The notes under the pieces were generated by a model. It searched no databases. It was not told the DNA's origin and was given only the letters and a program-made list of their open reading frames with translations. From Akebia trifoliata (taxonomy: Eukaryota > Streptophyta > Magnoliopsida > Ranunculales > Lardizabalaceae): a stretch of 64,000 bases of DNA. The DNA lies in the NCBI GenBank assembly GCA_017979445.1, contig CM030709.1:3100001-3164000 (forward strand), written 5' to 3'. The position numbers and the translations under genes are program-made. Shown in pieces: positions 1 through 12,110 of the stretch (position 1 is its first letter; every line of letters starts with the position of its first letter).

Positions 1-448
1 AAATTTGTAATTATTTAGGTTTTCACTTATTTGGGTTTAGATTTATAGTTTGGGGTTATTTTAGATTAGTTATTTATTTAATTTTTTGTTTGAAGATTTT
101 AATTTTATGTTTTTAGAGCTTAGTTTCATGTTTTATTGGTCCATGGTCTTAGTATAATATTTAGGGGTAGTTTAGTAACTTTATTTTGTCTTTAATTTAA
201 GTTTATAAGGGTTTGAAGATTAGGAGAGAGAAAATTTCGAAAATTAGGTTTATTTATTTGGTATTTTAGTTTGATTAGGATTCTTGATTTATTTTCTTTA
301 TATAGATTATATTAGGATTTTTTTTTATTAATGAACAATAAAGAGAATTAATGGAATAAAAAATTACAAAAGTTTCTGTTTTCTTTTGAATGTTTATGCA
401 TTCAATGTGGTTGATGCCATGGAAATCATTGGGGTGATTCCAAGGTAA
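1..448 (+). mobile_element. Dispersed LTR-like repeat, copy 1
   Basis: This AT-rich, T-strand-biased block matches the reverse complement of about 29340-29695 over most of its length and resembles about 63120-63770. Shared landmarks are a phrase near 140-160 (GGTCTTAGTATAATATTTA) and a terminal block at 400-448 ending GATTCCAAGGTAA. The pattern would fit an LTR or LTR-derived fragment, but no internal polyprotein or second LTR is present. It lies upstream of the first visible PP1 exon and so probably within a PP1 intron. Edges are approximate and the left one may lie outside the window. Confidence 0.55.
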
Positions 449-972
449 ATATCATTTTTTTTTCTTTTCTTTAAGATAATTCCTGCCTCAGTCACATTAG
501 AGAAGAATTCTTCACTCTAGGCTTCTTTTACACATGGAAGCTGAGTTAATAGTTCTAAAAGGTTCCACATCTTTCACCACCTAATGTCTCTCCATGTGGC
601 AAGTTTCAGCCCCACGGCCCTCCACTACATGGCACAAAGATGTTTTTTCTTGCCAATACAAGGTGTGTTATACTGAAACACATGGAACTCTTTTTGGGCC
701 CTTAGCTGCCTGGACAAAACACTCAACAGTGAAGACTTTTTCTCTTATCTATTGGGATACTAAACTTTTCCCATTAATAAACTCAGAAGTTCAAGGCTTT
801 GAATTGTTGTTTACATTAGGAAGTTTGAAGTTGCACATTAGCTAAAGACTGGTGGGCTTGTTGCCTTCTGCATATCTATGGAGAGATCCGAGATTATTAT
901 TCTATTGAATGCTTTGTGATAAATTGCCTTGGAAATAGTTTCTGACCCCGTGTTTTGTTTGCTTGTCAACAG

Positions 973-1807
973 GTGACATTCACGGACAGTATGGTGATCT
1001 GCTAAGGCTTTTTGAATATGGTGGTTTACCTCCCCAAGCCAACTATCTGTTCTTAGGGGATTATGTAGATCGTGGCAAGCAGAGTTTGGAAACAATATGC
1101 TTGCTACTTGCCTATAAAATCAAATACCCGGAGAACTTTTTTCTTCTAAGAGGAAACCACGAATCTGCTTCTATTAATCGTATATATGGATTTTATGATG
1201 AATGTAAACGTAGGTTTAATGTCAGACTTTGGAAGACCTTTACCGATTGCTTTAACTGCCTTCCTGTGGCGGCTCTTATAGATGAAAAAATTCTATGCAT
1301 GCATGGTGGCCTTTCCCCAGATTTGACAAGCATGGATCAAATTAGAAATATAACCCGTCCAACAGATGTTCCAGACACCGGTTTGCTTTGTGATTTACTA
1401 TGGTCAGATCCTGCTAGAGATGTTAACGGGTGGGGAATGAATGACAGAGGAGTCTCGTACACCTTCGGCCCTGATAAGGTGTCAGAATTCTTAATGAGGC
1501 ATGATTTGGATCTTGTCTGCCGTGCCCATCAGGTTATAACTGTCAGATTGTGTGCCTTATTGGCTTGTTTTAATTCTATGTTATTTGTGATGTTTGATCA
1601 TATTTTTGCGCCTTTCAGGTTGTGGAGGATGGGTATGAATTCTTTGCTGATAGGCAACTTGTTACAATATTCTCGGCCCCCAACTACTGTGGTGAATTTG
1701 ATAATGCCGGTGCAATGATGAGTGTCGATGAAAGCTTATTATGTTCCTTCCAAATACTTAAGCCAGCAGAGAAGAAAGCAAAATTCATGATGTCAACAAA
1801 GATATGA
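973..1807 (+). CDS. TOPP: Serine/threonine protein phosphatase PP1 catalytic subunit (TOPP type), 3' part
   Basis: Two exons are visible, 973-1532 and 1619-1807, joined in phase 0; the first begins at codon position 2 after a CAG acceptor, so at least one upstream exon coding roughly the first 60 residues is off the window. The 248 visible codons hold the metallophosphatase core in order: GDIHGQ (its first Gly completed from the missing exon), [24 protein letters not shown] and [13 protein letters not shown], which includes the catalytic Asp, His and Asn residues and the beta12-beta13 loop Cys. The product dephosphorylates Ser/Thr, normally with regulatory subunits, in cytosol and nucleus. 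Ser replaces the usual Cys after RGNHE. The stop is TGA at 1805. A 3'-UTR intron may run from an AAG/GTCAGT donor at about 1842 to a TAG acceptor near 3284; this is inference. Confidence 0.93.
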
Positions 1808-4800
1808 TGACAGCCAACCTCGATACTGTAGTGTTGCTAAGGTCAGTTCCATATTTCAGTTGTGTTCCATTATCATTGGTGTTGTTACTTGTGATGCTCA
1901 TGTGGTAAATGGGGAATGAATTGGTCACTATGTTCCTATTATTTTATGAAGTTTTTAATAGTTAAAAATACTTAAAAGAGATGGTTACAATAGATAAATC
2001 AAGTTAAAAGACTGGGAAAATCACTTGTCCCAAGAAGAGAGGAATTACTCAATCTCTTTTTGGAGGATTGAGGCATTGATGCTGTATGATTCTCTCAACA
2101 AAAAATATGATTCAACTTCTATTTCAAAATCTTCCCTCTCCATCGGTCCTCCCTGAGCTGCCGTGGTTTCCTTTTCACTATAATGGGTTAGGTCCTCCTG
2201 ACCTCCTTCCCCTCATTTAGAATTTGATAAATGTTTTCAACTGTCAAAAAATAAGTAAACAATAAATAAGGTAAAACTCTAGCCTTGAACAACATTAGAG
2301 GCTCTTCATCAAGCGACAACTGAGTTGGGAGGATACTGCTTTCGATTCTCAAAAAAAAATGAATCTCTAGAAAACCTGCAATGAGAGTTTTGTTACTTTT
2401 CCTTTGTTGTTTTGCTTTTCTTTGTTTTGGGTTGGTCCTCTTGACCCCCTTGTTTTTTCCTTCTCTTAATAAAATTATCTTTATTGATAATAAAAAAAAA
2501 AAACCCTGCAATGATATCTAGGAAATATATGACTTCACATGTCAGTCGTATGTTTGATGGAGAGCCTCAAATGTCCTTGAGATTGGAAAATTGCAATAAA
2601 TAACCTTCCATCCTAAATACAAACACGATTCCATTCAACTTAATTTAAGAATCTTCAACCATATTTCCTTTTACACCTTGTGCTCAACTTTGACCAAGTT
2701 TGGTTGAGCCTTTTCCATCTTTGTTTTGGGCCTTGCATTGTATATGTGATTTCATAATGCAGACCTCTTTTCACATATTTTCATTAAACCTCAATGGATG
2801 CTTGTATTTGACCTTGTGCCTGCCCCCATCGTTATTTGCTTAGCAACAAACTCTTGATTCAAAATGCTTAGTACTATGATGTTACTATGATAATTTGTAG
2901 AGAGAAAAAGGTGGCATCAAAAGTTAAATCGAAGAAAATGTCTAAAGGAAGAGTTATGGACACATAGAAAGGATGTTTCTTGTGGAACGCAATAAAGAAT
3001 TATTTTCCAACTGAAAGTTGTGCTACTCAAAGTTCTCTAACTGAGAGGAGAACGATGCTTCCCAAATACTTTTATGTTTGTGTGTGTTTATTGAACTTGT
3101 CAGGTTGACTTAAAGTCATGAGAGCAATTCATTTTTTTGTGTGATAATTGTAAGTTCATTAATAAGAACTATGTAAGAGTATAAAGTACATCTTACACTA
3201 TTGATCATCTACTCCCCACCTAACTACAAAATTCTAAAAAATATATTGTTATGTACTGGAGGTTATTGTGATTTATGCTATAGGTACAAATGAGGGAGAT
3301 CAAACTGGACATGGCCTCAAGCCCCGCATTAAATTGCGAATGTAATGCATGCTTGTGGATGGTTTTTGCACATGTCAAGGGTATACTCAAGATACTGCCC
3401 TTAGCTGCATGTCTTTGCTAACTAGATCTAGTTATTGTATTGTTGACTTTCTTCTTTGTGGATACAAGGTTTAGCTTGCATATAGAACATCTAAACATAG
3501 CCCATAGGATCATTACTGTAGATGTCTGTGCCCTTTGTTAAAATAAAAAAAAAAATAGTGGGGAAAATGTGAAGTAACTCATGCAATCTGGTATTACTTC
3601 ATATCCATTGGATCCTTTCCCAATATTTACTTTCACGTTTTGAAAGTCGGCATTCTTGGACTTTTAATTCTAGAACGATGATTCTTTAGTTTGTGATATG
3701 CTGGGCCAAATGGAACGAGAGAAACAAAAGGACTTTCTATTGGAAGAAAAGCTTATACCAGAATGTAATCTTTAATTATTATTATTATTATATTGTTTTC
3801 TGATGGGTATAATGTTTAAAATATTAACCCTTACCATCTTTTGATCTAAAGCTTCGAATGAAGTTTAAGGGGTTTACCTTGCAGATTTTGTTTTCAAGTG
3901 GGAAAACCCCGCATGTTTGGAGGAGAGTAATTCTGTTGCTTTGTTTATCCTTAAATTTAGATTGGTCTTCTCAGCCTATTATGTGTTTTCTATCAAAATA
4001 AATAAAGTTTGCTGCTGTTAAACACATCTTTCTCTATTGCTGTAGTTCAAGTCAAATGTAGCTTGGGAAAGTACTCTTGATAGATGCAAGCTTTCCAAGG
4101 AGATGCAAAGGTGGTGGTAACTTTGCGTGCTCACTATCTCATACATTTTAGTTATTATATGGAAAGTATTATTACGAGAGGGAGAAATTTCTGGAATTGT
4201 GGATTTGGCAGCAAAGGCTGGATTTTTTTTCATGTTTTACTTCTGTACGAAAACTATGGTGCCTGTCAGTCCCGTGTACATACATTGCTTTAAATGATTT
4301 TTGATTCTGTTTTAAAGGTATGCATTGCTCTTTGACCTCCTAAAATTGGATTGTGGATCCTAACCGACCAATAGATAAACCATGTTCCGGTAGTGAGAGT
4401 GATAGTGGTGGGGCATGACGATAATCCAAACCTGTTTTGGCCCAAGGCTAACTGGCTACATGGTATTGTGTGACAATGGATGCCTCATGTGAGCATTTGG
4501 TGTTTGGGTACGGCCGTGCTTCACAGCTCAAACTGCTGTCACAATGCATCATGTTGGGACTCTGTATATTAATGAAAGCTGTGCCCCCTGGTCAGGTAAT
4601 CATGTGTGTATTGGAGTTAAATCTATTTGTGAACAATATTTGGAATTGTTGATGGGTGATGCTTGTGGTGAATAACCGAGTCCATCAACTTGGTTTAACA
4701 AGGATGAGTTCACTGAGCTGTAGCAAAATCATCTGTTTGTTTTTTTTTTTTTTTTTTTTTAAATCTTTTCTTTGAGAGCTTTATATTGTTACACCAACTT

Positions 4801-5230
4801 TTTTTTAATGATTCACTACTAATAAGTGAAAATTAAACACCGACGAAAAGATTTATGAAAAAATGAAGAAGAAAGGGAAGCAAGGACAGGGTGCAGCTTC
4901 AACTGCAATTTGATACCTCCAATTTCGTCCTCATCACTTACTCTTGTAACCAGTCCCTTTAAAGCTTGAAGGGGTGGGTTTTCTCACCTTGTCTTCTGTA
5001 TGTTAGTCCAAATTGAGAAGCCTAGGGCTGCCGAAGGATTTGGTTCTGATTGGCGTGGATTGATCTAGGACCAATCTGATGCTTATTGGGGATCAGTTCT
5101 CCAAACAGTATGTGGAACCTCCTAATCCAATTTAATAGCACTTGTTTAAGGCGTGGATTGGATCAAATCAATTGGATATGGAAAATATAAATATACATGA
5201 TGTATCTAAGCAAAATATATATTATTTAAT
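1808..5230. other. PP1 3' UTR and flank
   Basis: No further coding segment is supported here; short ORFs in this stretch lack family resemblance and splice context. The stretch is AT-rich and holds a short LINE tail (2385-2504), a poly-T run near 4739-4760 and what may be spliced 3'-UTR sequence around 3285-3360. Confidence 0.5.
2385..2504 (+). mobile_element. 5'-truncated LINE (3' tail) with target-site duplication
   Basis: A short T-rich segment ends in TTATTGATAAT followed by a poly-A run at about 2492-2503. It is bracketed by a perfect 10-base direct repeat, CCTGCAATGA, at 2375-2384 and 2505-2514. A 3' tail, poly-A and flanking duplication are the standard signature of target-primed LINE insertion with heavy 5' truncation. 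No reverse transcriptase sequence remains. Confidence 0.7.
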
Positions 5231-5946
5231 TTATATATCCTTTAAAATATTATTATTTTGTGAAACATGGTATCCCTGCGGTAGAGGACCAGGACCTGAT
5301 GCATAAGACAGGCCCAACCCAGGTTTCTCAGTCATACCTGACAGAATTAATCCGACCCACACAACACGTGGCATTTTAATACCCGAGAGACGAGGAAAAG
5401 CTACCTGTGGTTTTTTGACAGCATCTTTCAAATCCAGCTCGGGAAAATTGCAATTATGCAACCCATCCGTAGGATTTCCTTTTCCTCTTCCCATTCTCAC
5501 TTCTGTTGATTTCCCGGTAATAGGGAGATCTGCGAGAACTCTTACCCATATCTTACCATTTCTTCGGAATTGTCCGCTCGTAACACGATGGAATTGTCCG
5601 CTTGTAGCCTGACGCGCTGCTTCAATGGCTCATTGGTCCACAATTGTGAACTCTCAATCTAAAGGAGCAAACTCTAATTGTTACCACTAAGGCACAACAC
5701 CGGTGGGTTCTTTTAAAATATTATGATCCTTGGATCCAACATCAATCTGTTTGGTCATCAAGTTAAATCATTATCAAATCCTTGATCTGTTATCAGATCG
5801 GATTTCAAGTATGATTGTAATCCATTGAGAACGCTAGAATAGGAGAAAGGAGAGTAATTATTATAATATAAAAAAAACTAAAATGTTCAGCGGCACCATA
5901 TTTAATTTCATTGTCTGATGTGCTGCATATAAAAAATAAAAGAATA

Positions 5947-6285
5947 ATGATTTTCTAAGATGTGCAATTGTGTATGCCGAGGAAAGATCTATGGTTTTGT
6001 GTCCATGCCACGTCAGCCGAGTATTGACTGAGTGAGGACTTTCCAGTTACAAAATCAACACTCAAAATAATAAAAAAGTTAAAACTGAGTCTCTCTGTCT
6101 TCAGCATCATTACTGAATGGCTAATGATTTACGGACTCATTTTTTTCACTCAGTCAATACTCAGCTGATGTGGCAAGGGCACAGAGCCATAAATCGATTT
6201 CCCTGTGCATCCCAAAGAAAATGATCTATGGTTCTGTGCCACATCAGCAGAGTATTGACCAAGTGAAGGAAATAAAATTTGAGTC
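5947..6285. mobile_element. Foldback MITE plus a partial direct copy
   Basis: Bases 5950-6045 are largely complementary to 6125-6222: the left arm reads ATCTATGGTTTTGTG, then GAGTATTGACTGAGTGA, and the right arm is its inverse. A further partial copy of the arm, with GAGTATTGACCAAGTGA, follows directly at 6223-6285. The long imperfect inverted repeat and absence of coding capacity fit a non-autonomous DNA element. I could not fix a TSD. Confidence 0.6.
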
Positions 6286-6852
6286 CGAAAATCATGACTC
6301 TTCCTGAATGAAGCCAGTCCATGACCCCACCAAACAAACCCAAAGGTTGTGCCCAAGTGATATGACTTAATCCAGGAAGGACTAGCCATGGCATTAGAGC
6401 ATCAGTCCAGGAGGGAATTGCATTGGCCGAGATTGGACTTGCTATGCTCCTCACACATCATGACCAGTATTGTTGTGTTAACAGATATGAACTTTTGGTT
6501 AATATAGCGATAAACACGGCACAATTGTATGGATTCTGTACCCATCTGAAGAATCTCTTAAACTAAAAGCTAGCCCCAATCACATTGACAACCCATCCAG
6601 AGGAAATTACCAATTTAAGCTCCTCATCAGGATACAACAGCAATATTTAAGTTCCTCATCAGGATATAACAACATCTACTAATCTCTGTGTAGCTTTCTT
6701 CATTATTCAACCACACCCACACTGGTTCTACAACTGTTAGAGTTGTAAACTTATCCCTAGGAATCAAAATGAGGGTTAGTGGTAAAACCCTATACTATTT
6801 ATTTATTTATTTATTTTCCCCCAGTTTTGTGTTCAACGCGGCAACATCGGTA

Positions 6853-9800
6853 TTATTGACAGCCACTCCACCTGGCCCAATCTACAAACTGCATGCCTGC
6901 ATAAATATTGTTGGAAAATCGGATGCCAACAGTAAATGCCAATGCAGCAGGAGGTAGTCGCTTTGCAAATGGTGATGCTTCAACCAGGCGTTCCAGGCCG
7001 TTTACAATCTGTAATCGAGTGTTGGAAGAAACTCCGAGAAATACACCTAAGAGTTGAATCACAAAACAATTAAATGTGAATAAGAAACAAGAATAAGGAC
7101 AAACTTCTCAAATGATACACTGGCCCTTCCTTTCGGCATTCCACCCAAAGATAAACTGACTTACACAGGCTGACACATTTTAAAATTAATACTTCATTTG
7201 GGGTGGAATGATTTAAGAATGTTAATAATATCAACTAAAATACAAGGTAGTATGGTAAACCCAGTCAAATAACAAATCTTGATAAAAGATAACCCAAGTC
7301 GATAATGCACAACCAAAAAAAAAAAACCACAAAGTCAGCACATCTTATCATAAAACATTCCCAGTTACAGATGTACAGTATTCAGGTCAGAACCAGGGAT
7401 CAATATTGATGGTATGTGGCTTATTCTCATTAGTGCCTCATTCACAAGTTTCCCATAAAAATTCATTCCTTCCTCTCGTCTTTTTATTTTCTTTCTATCC
7501 TTTACTTATTTAGTTTGTATGCATCCAAATTATTGTTTTCTACAGATGCTTATTCTTTTGTGATTTTACTGAAGGAAAGGAATGCCAACTTGAGATGCAT
7601 GCAAAATAGAACTAAAATGAATACGAAAAAAATCAATTCTTTCAAGCCATGAGTAATCAAGTATGAGCTAAACTCAAAGCTCGTCATCATTGAAACCTTA
7701 TCCCAAATATTTGAGGTCAGCTAAACTAATCCTATTCCTCCATTCAAAATTGCCAAGAGCATCTCAAAGCTAAAGAGTAAAATTAAAAAACCATTAAAAT
7801 TAGTAATAGAGCGGAAAGAAGAACTGTCTACATCAGCAACTTGACATCACAACATGCTTCAAGATTATTCTAGTATAACAAGTTGAACAGCTAAAAACAA
7901 GATAGTAAAAAAAAAGAGTTCTACATACCCCAAAGAACCGCACTTTTCACAAGAGGTGGAACGGGTATGTCTTCTTCTGATTTCTTTATATTCCTACCAT
8001 ATGAAAAGGAAATATGTGAGCAATGATGCATCTTCCGATTCATTAGGAAGTCTCTAAACCATTAAGCAACAAAATTCTTCTAAAGAAAAAAACCTACCAA
8101 ACACTACCAATTCAAGAATGTTCCTTTTTTCCTGCATGAAGAATTACTGACCTTACCAAACTACAATTAATAATACATATGTAGCTTAGTTTCTAAAATT
8201 GTTCAATAATATTTCTCTGGATTAAATGAAAAACGGGTGAGGAATTTATTGGGATCAAAATTTTGATTTGTTACTCAAGTTGATTCTCTGTATCATCTGT
8301 AAAACCAACTATTTTTTTTCTTTTTGAGTACTATAATGAACCATCGAATTACAACATACTTCAATGCAAGAAAATCCAGTTTGTTAATAAGAAATAGAGA
8401 ATGATTCTCAAGTTGCAATTGTCTTTACAACTATTTATACAACATTTATTTTGGAAATACAGCTAGATGTGCAATTACAATAACAATAGCAAGATGAAGC
8501 CCATTATATCTCACATGCATCATATTCTTTCAGATAAATTAACCGATGAATTCAGTATAAAATCCACTAGCAAAGTTTGTGATGTGACGACCATCAGAAA
8601 ACATATAAAGGGTGTCAAGAAAGAAGTGTACCGTTTGGCAGTCATGATCAAATTTGCAATGCCTTGGCCAATCAGACCACATCCAAACCCAATTGATCCA
8701 TACAGTATACCCTGGATACAGAATATTTGAATCAATTGCCACACACCTTAATAAATGGCAAGAAAATACTTCCCATGGCATCTTTACCAACTAACAGGAT
8801 AAAAAAATGCGCTTCTAGTGGGATCACTTAGAACAATTAAGAAACATGGTGAGAAAATAATATAACGATAGCTAAGCTGCGCTAAAACCTGGAAATTAAG
8901 TTAGAGAGATTCTATTGCATTTGCTAATGCCACACCAATTCATATGTAAATCACTAAAGATGTAGCACACATTTGGGGTGGCATTAGTATATGTTGGTGT
9001 GGCAATAGAAGCTCTATTAAAATTATTCCTCCAGATTCATGTTCCAAAAGGTTATGAAGTAGTCCTCTATCCAACATGTTACTTAGAAGGAAAATGCCCC
9101 ACCTTACAAAAGTACGTTGCAATCCGTTGTTGTACCGAAAAACGACATCCTGGCCTTTCAGCTTCAAACACGCTGCAATGGAAAAAATTTGAAACTGCTC
9201 AAACCTCTAAAATATCTTCTGAAGTTGCAAATTTGAATAAAAAGGAAAATATGGCCACAGACAAGTACGAGTACCAAATTATGATGAAAAAATAAGCATA
9301 CAAACTGATGAGGATTTTGGCATGAGATGCTTACCTACTAGGCAGAGCTCCATAAGAACGTTGCATGGATCCAAGGAATCCTTTTGACATAGATGGTTGA
9401 CCAATGCGAACATAGGGTGCTAAAAGACCAACTAAAGCAACATTAACAACCACACCAACCAAAAGATCAGCAGCATATAACTCAAATTCTGCCCAAAAAT
9501 CCTTGCCCCTCTTTTGAACTTCCGCGAAGGTTGCACAACAAGAATCAATAACTATCTGCAACACGTAAAAGCAATTGTATATAAAAATAAAAATAAAAAG
9601 AGCATAATAAAGCTAAGTTTAGGACCATGTAATTGTTAAATTACAATAATAAATCACCAGATCTCATATTAAATTACTTCCTGAGGCACTCACCCTCAAT
9701 CTTTTAATGCTACATGTCAAACAAGGCATTCTTATAAAAACCAAATCAAATAAATCTAAACAAAGTAAACAAACCTCTGTTCCAACTTTAAAAAGGAAAG

Positions 9801-10582
9801 AAGGATCAGCAAGCATTCGATTACGAAGCAAAGAGAAAGACTTCATCGCAACACCTAAAGGCCAAACTGACCCCTACAATTAGATTACCCAAAAGAAGCA
9901 AATTAACAACCAAAGGCAAAACCAGAAAATGAATTTCATCCACATAGTTGTCAATTAATTCTTCTCGGTCATATATGTAATCAAAATTTACCTGCAAATC
10001 CAAGTATCTAAGAAGAATAACTTTACGAATTCCAACAGTCTTCGCAGCCTCTAACATGTCCGCAGGTAGACTTGCTCCCCGCGCCTTTGTCTCTTTAATC
10101 ACCTCATCGAATTTCAATATTGGCCCGAACTCCTCTTCTTCTTTGTTGTCCTCTTCATGATCACCACCACCACCACCTCCACCTGATGGAAATTTTCCAT
10201 TACCATCACTCCCACCACCACATCCATTATCAGTGTCAGGCGTAAAGCTAGTCCCCAGTGCAATAGAATCTTTTGCTAGAGAAGTATCTCCTCCCTCACA
10301 CGGAATCGAAACCACCGAATTACTAGATTCCGGTTCAGTCCGGGGCTGCAATATATTCCTGACCCCAACAAATCTACTACTCTTGTAATTGTAACTAGAT
10401 GAACCCGAAAAAACCACCCCCTTCGCAGAACTCCTGAGTTCAAGATTACATTTTCTTAGACAATCCAACGCCCTAACATCAACTATCAATCTTCCACTCC
10501 ATTGCTTCTTCAAATCAACCTCATTTGACAAATTAGCAAACTTTGATAATCCAAATCCGAGATTCGAAGAACAAATCGCCAT
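6853..10582 (-). CDS. RETICULATA-related chloroplast protein (DUF3411), 7 exons
   Basis: Exons on the minus strand are 9992-10582, 9775-9873, 9335-9555, 9103-9172, 8632-8711, 7929-7993 and 6853-7046. All junctions keep frame, giving 439 residues. The N-terminus is Ser-rich and basic, like a plastid transit peptide, and is followed by a Gly-rich and then Glu-rich linker (about residues 120-150). The conserved RETICULATA-family region follows with EFGPILKF, MLEAAKTVGIRK, RNRMLADPSFLFKVGTE, IDSCCATFAEVQKRG, a hydrophobic span near 257-278 (AADLLVGVVVNVALVGLLAPY without its last residue), SVFEAERPGC, GFGCGLIGQGIANLIM near 333-348 and a closing MQFVDWARWSGCQ. The family acts in the chloroplast envelope and affects leaf mesophyll development and metabolism; RER3 and RER4 are the closest I recall. 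The exon 4 donor, AAG/GTGGGG, is weak. The start is the first ATG of the open frame. Confidence 0.93.
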
Positions 10583-11110
10583 ATTCTTCCTTCACTATCC
10601 GAGAACTCGGAAAAATCGATAAATGAACAGATTTGTCCAAGAAAAAACTAATTTACTTGCAAACACGATCTAATAAAAAAAAAACTGATCTTCCAACCAA
10701 AAAAATCCAAAATTTTAGAAATCGACCTAATGATGAAGAAATCAAAGAAGATCAAACCCTAGATTTCTGAAATGAGATAATCAATCAATCCGTCCAAAAG
10801 AATTTTCTCTACGGAGCTTTGATTGCCTCTGTAGGCTTACGGACTTGGAAAAAAAAACATCCGATTAGAGATGGAAAATATCTCTGAATCAATGGAGAAG
10901 AAAATTTACGAAAAGCTTTCGGTTTTGGTTTTGGGGAGGAGCTTTTGATGCTGGAGTTGTTCTGAAAGCTAAAGAAGAAAAATGGCGAAAGAGGAAACAG
11001 AGGAGGTGAGAGTTGAGACTACGGTGTCGGGTCTCTACTTCTCTCCTCCAAATGTCTTTGTTTGTCTCCTAGTTTTTAACGTAAGTCGTGGCACGTGAGC
11101 ATTTCAAGGT
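10583..11110 (-). promoter_or_regulatory. 5' UTR and promoter region of the RETICULATA-related gene
   Basis: This region precedes the ATG at 10582. It includes an A-rich leader on the minus strand and pyrimidine-rich tracts. I see no clear TATA box to fix the transcription start, so the call rests on position only. Confidence 0.4.
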
Positions 11111-11419
11111 TGTTGAATTTGAAACGCTACTCGATTAGGGTTTCACTAACATGCGCACGATGTCCAATCAACTACCTGTCGAATATGCCATAATTCCAAA
11201 TTAAATAATGCTGCGTGACCTCAAGGTTGCACCTCACATCGCACATCCTATATGTAAGTGAGTAAGAACCATATATTCTTTTCTTCGAGATACGATACAA
11301 AGAAACATCTATGATTCGTACACACTTTCACGTTAGGATGTGCGATATGATGTACAATTTTAAGTCACTCCAGCACGACTCAAAATGTTCGTAGTAGAGG
11401 GAGCAGATCTGTGTAGCAT

Positions 11420-11822
11420 ATGTTACTGCAATTCTTATAATGGAAAGAAAGAATTGATCGTTGAGGGAAAGACACGTCACAAATTCACAATATCTTATTC
11501 GTTAAAAAATTGGATGTTATGGACCGTCGATTTTCAAAGTCTTTCATCTGACTTAAAAAAAATTGTCTAAAAAAAAAATATATAATTGAACAACGTAATA
11601 ATCCATACAAGTATGAGATGCTAGATTTTGTTAAATGTCACTAAAAAGTATTACATAGAATCTTTTGTAGTACGTTTTCCCTGCAATTCCCTATAGTGGA
11701 ATTTGATGAATGAGGGAGAACCACATCACATATCCACAATATCCCCTTCATTCAAAAATTATATGTCATGGACTGTTCATTTTTAAACCCATCATCAAAC
11801 TCACAAAATATATATATATTTA

Positions 11823-11862
<40 letters not shown>

Positions 11863-12110
11863 ACTCATCTACTCAATGATCCATAAAAGTTTGAGGTGGT
11901 AGATTTTATTTTTAAGAAGTCAATCTCTACTACTTAAATGTCACTATAGGGAATCCTCTTACCGTAGTTCCCTGTAATGGAATTTGACAGTTGAGGGAGA
12001 GCCATGTCACATATTCATAATATCCACTTCGTTAAAAAATTAAATGTGATTGTCTATTTTCAAAGCCTTCATCATACTTCTAAAAAAATGTCTTTTTTGT
12101 CAAAAAAATA
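11420..12110 (+). repeat. Three degenerate tandem units of about 270 bp
   Basis: Similar blocks start near 11427, 11688 and 11966. Each has a phrase like TAATGGAATTTGA with GAGGGAGA, then a variant of CACAATATC followed by TTCGTTAAAAAATT, then a variant of TTTTCAAAGTCTTCATC. Units have diverged and the middle one carries a TTA/ATT trinucleotide run at about 11823-11861. No coding sense is visible. Confidence 0.55.

Noticed and set aside
963..1718. Continuous 251-residue PP1 ORF running through 1533-1618
   Set aside because: The frame reads into the intron by chance; conserved PP1 sequence resumes only after the acceptor at 1617-1618 in another frame.
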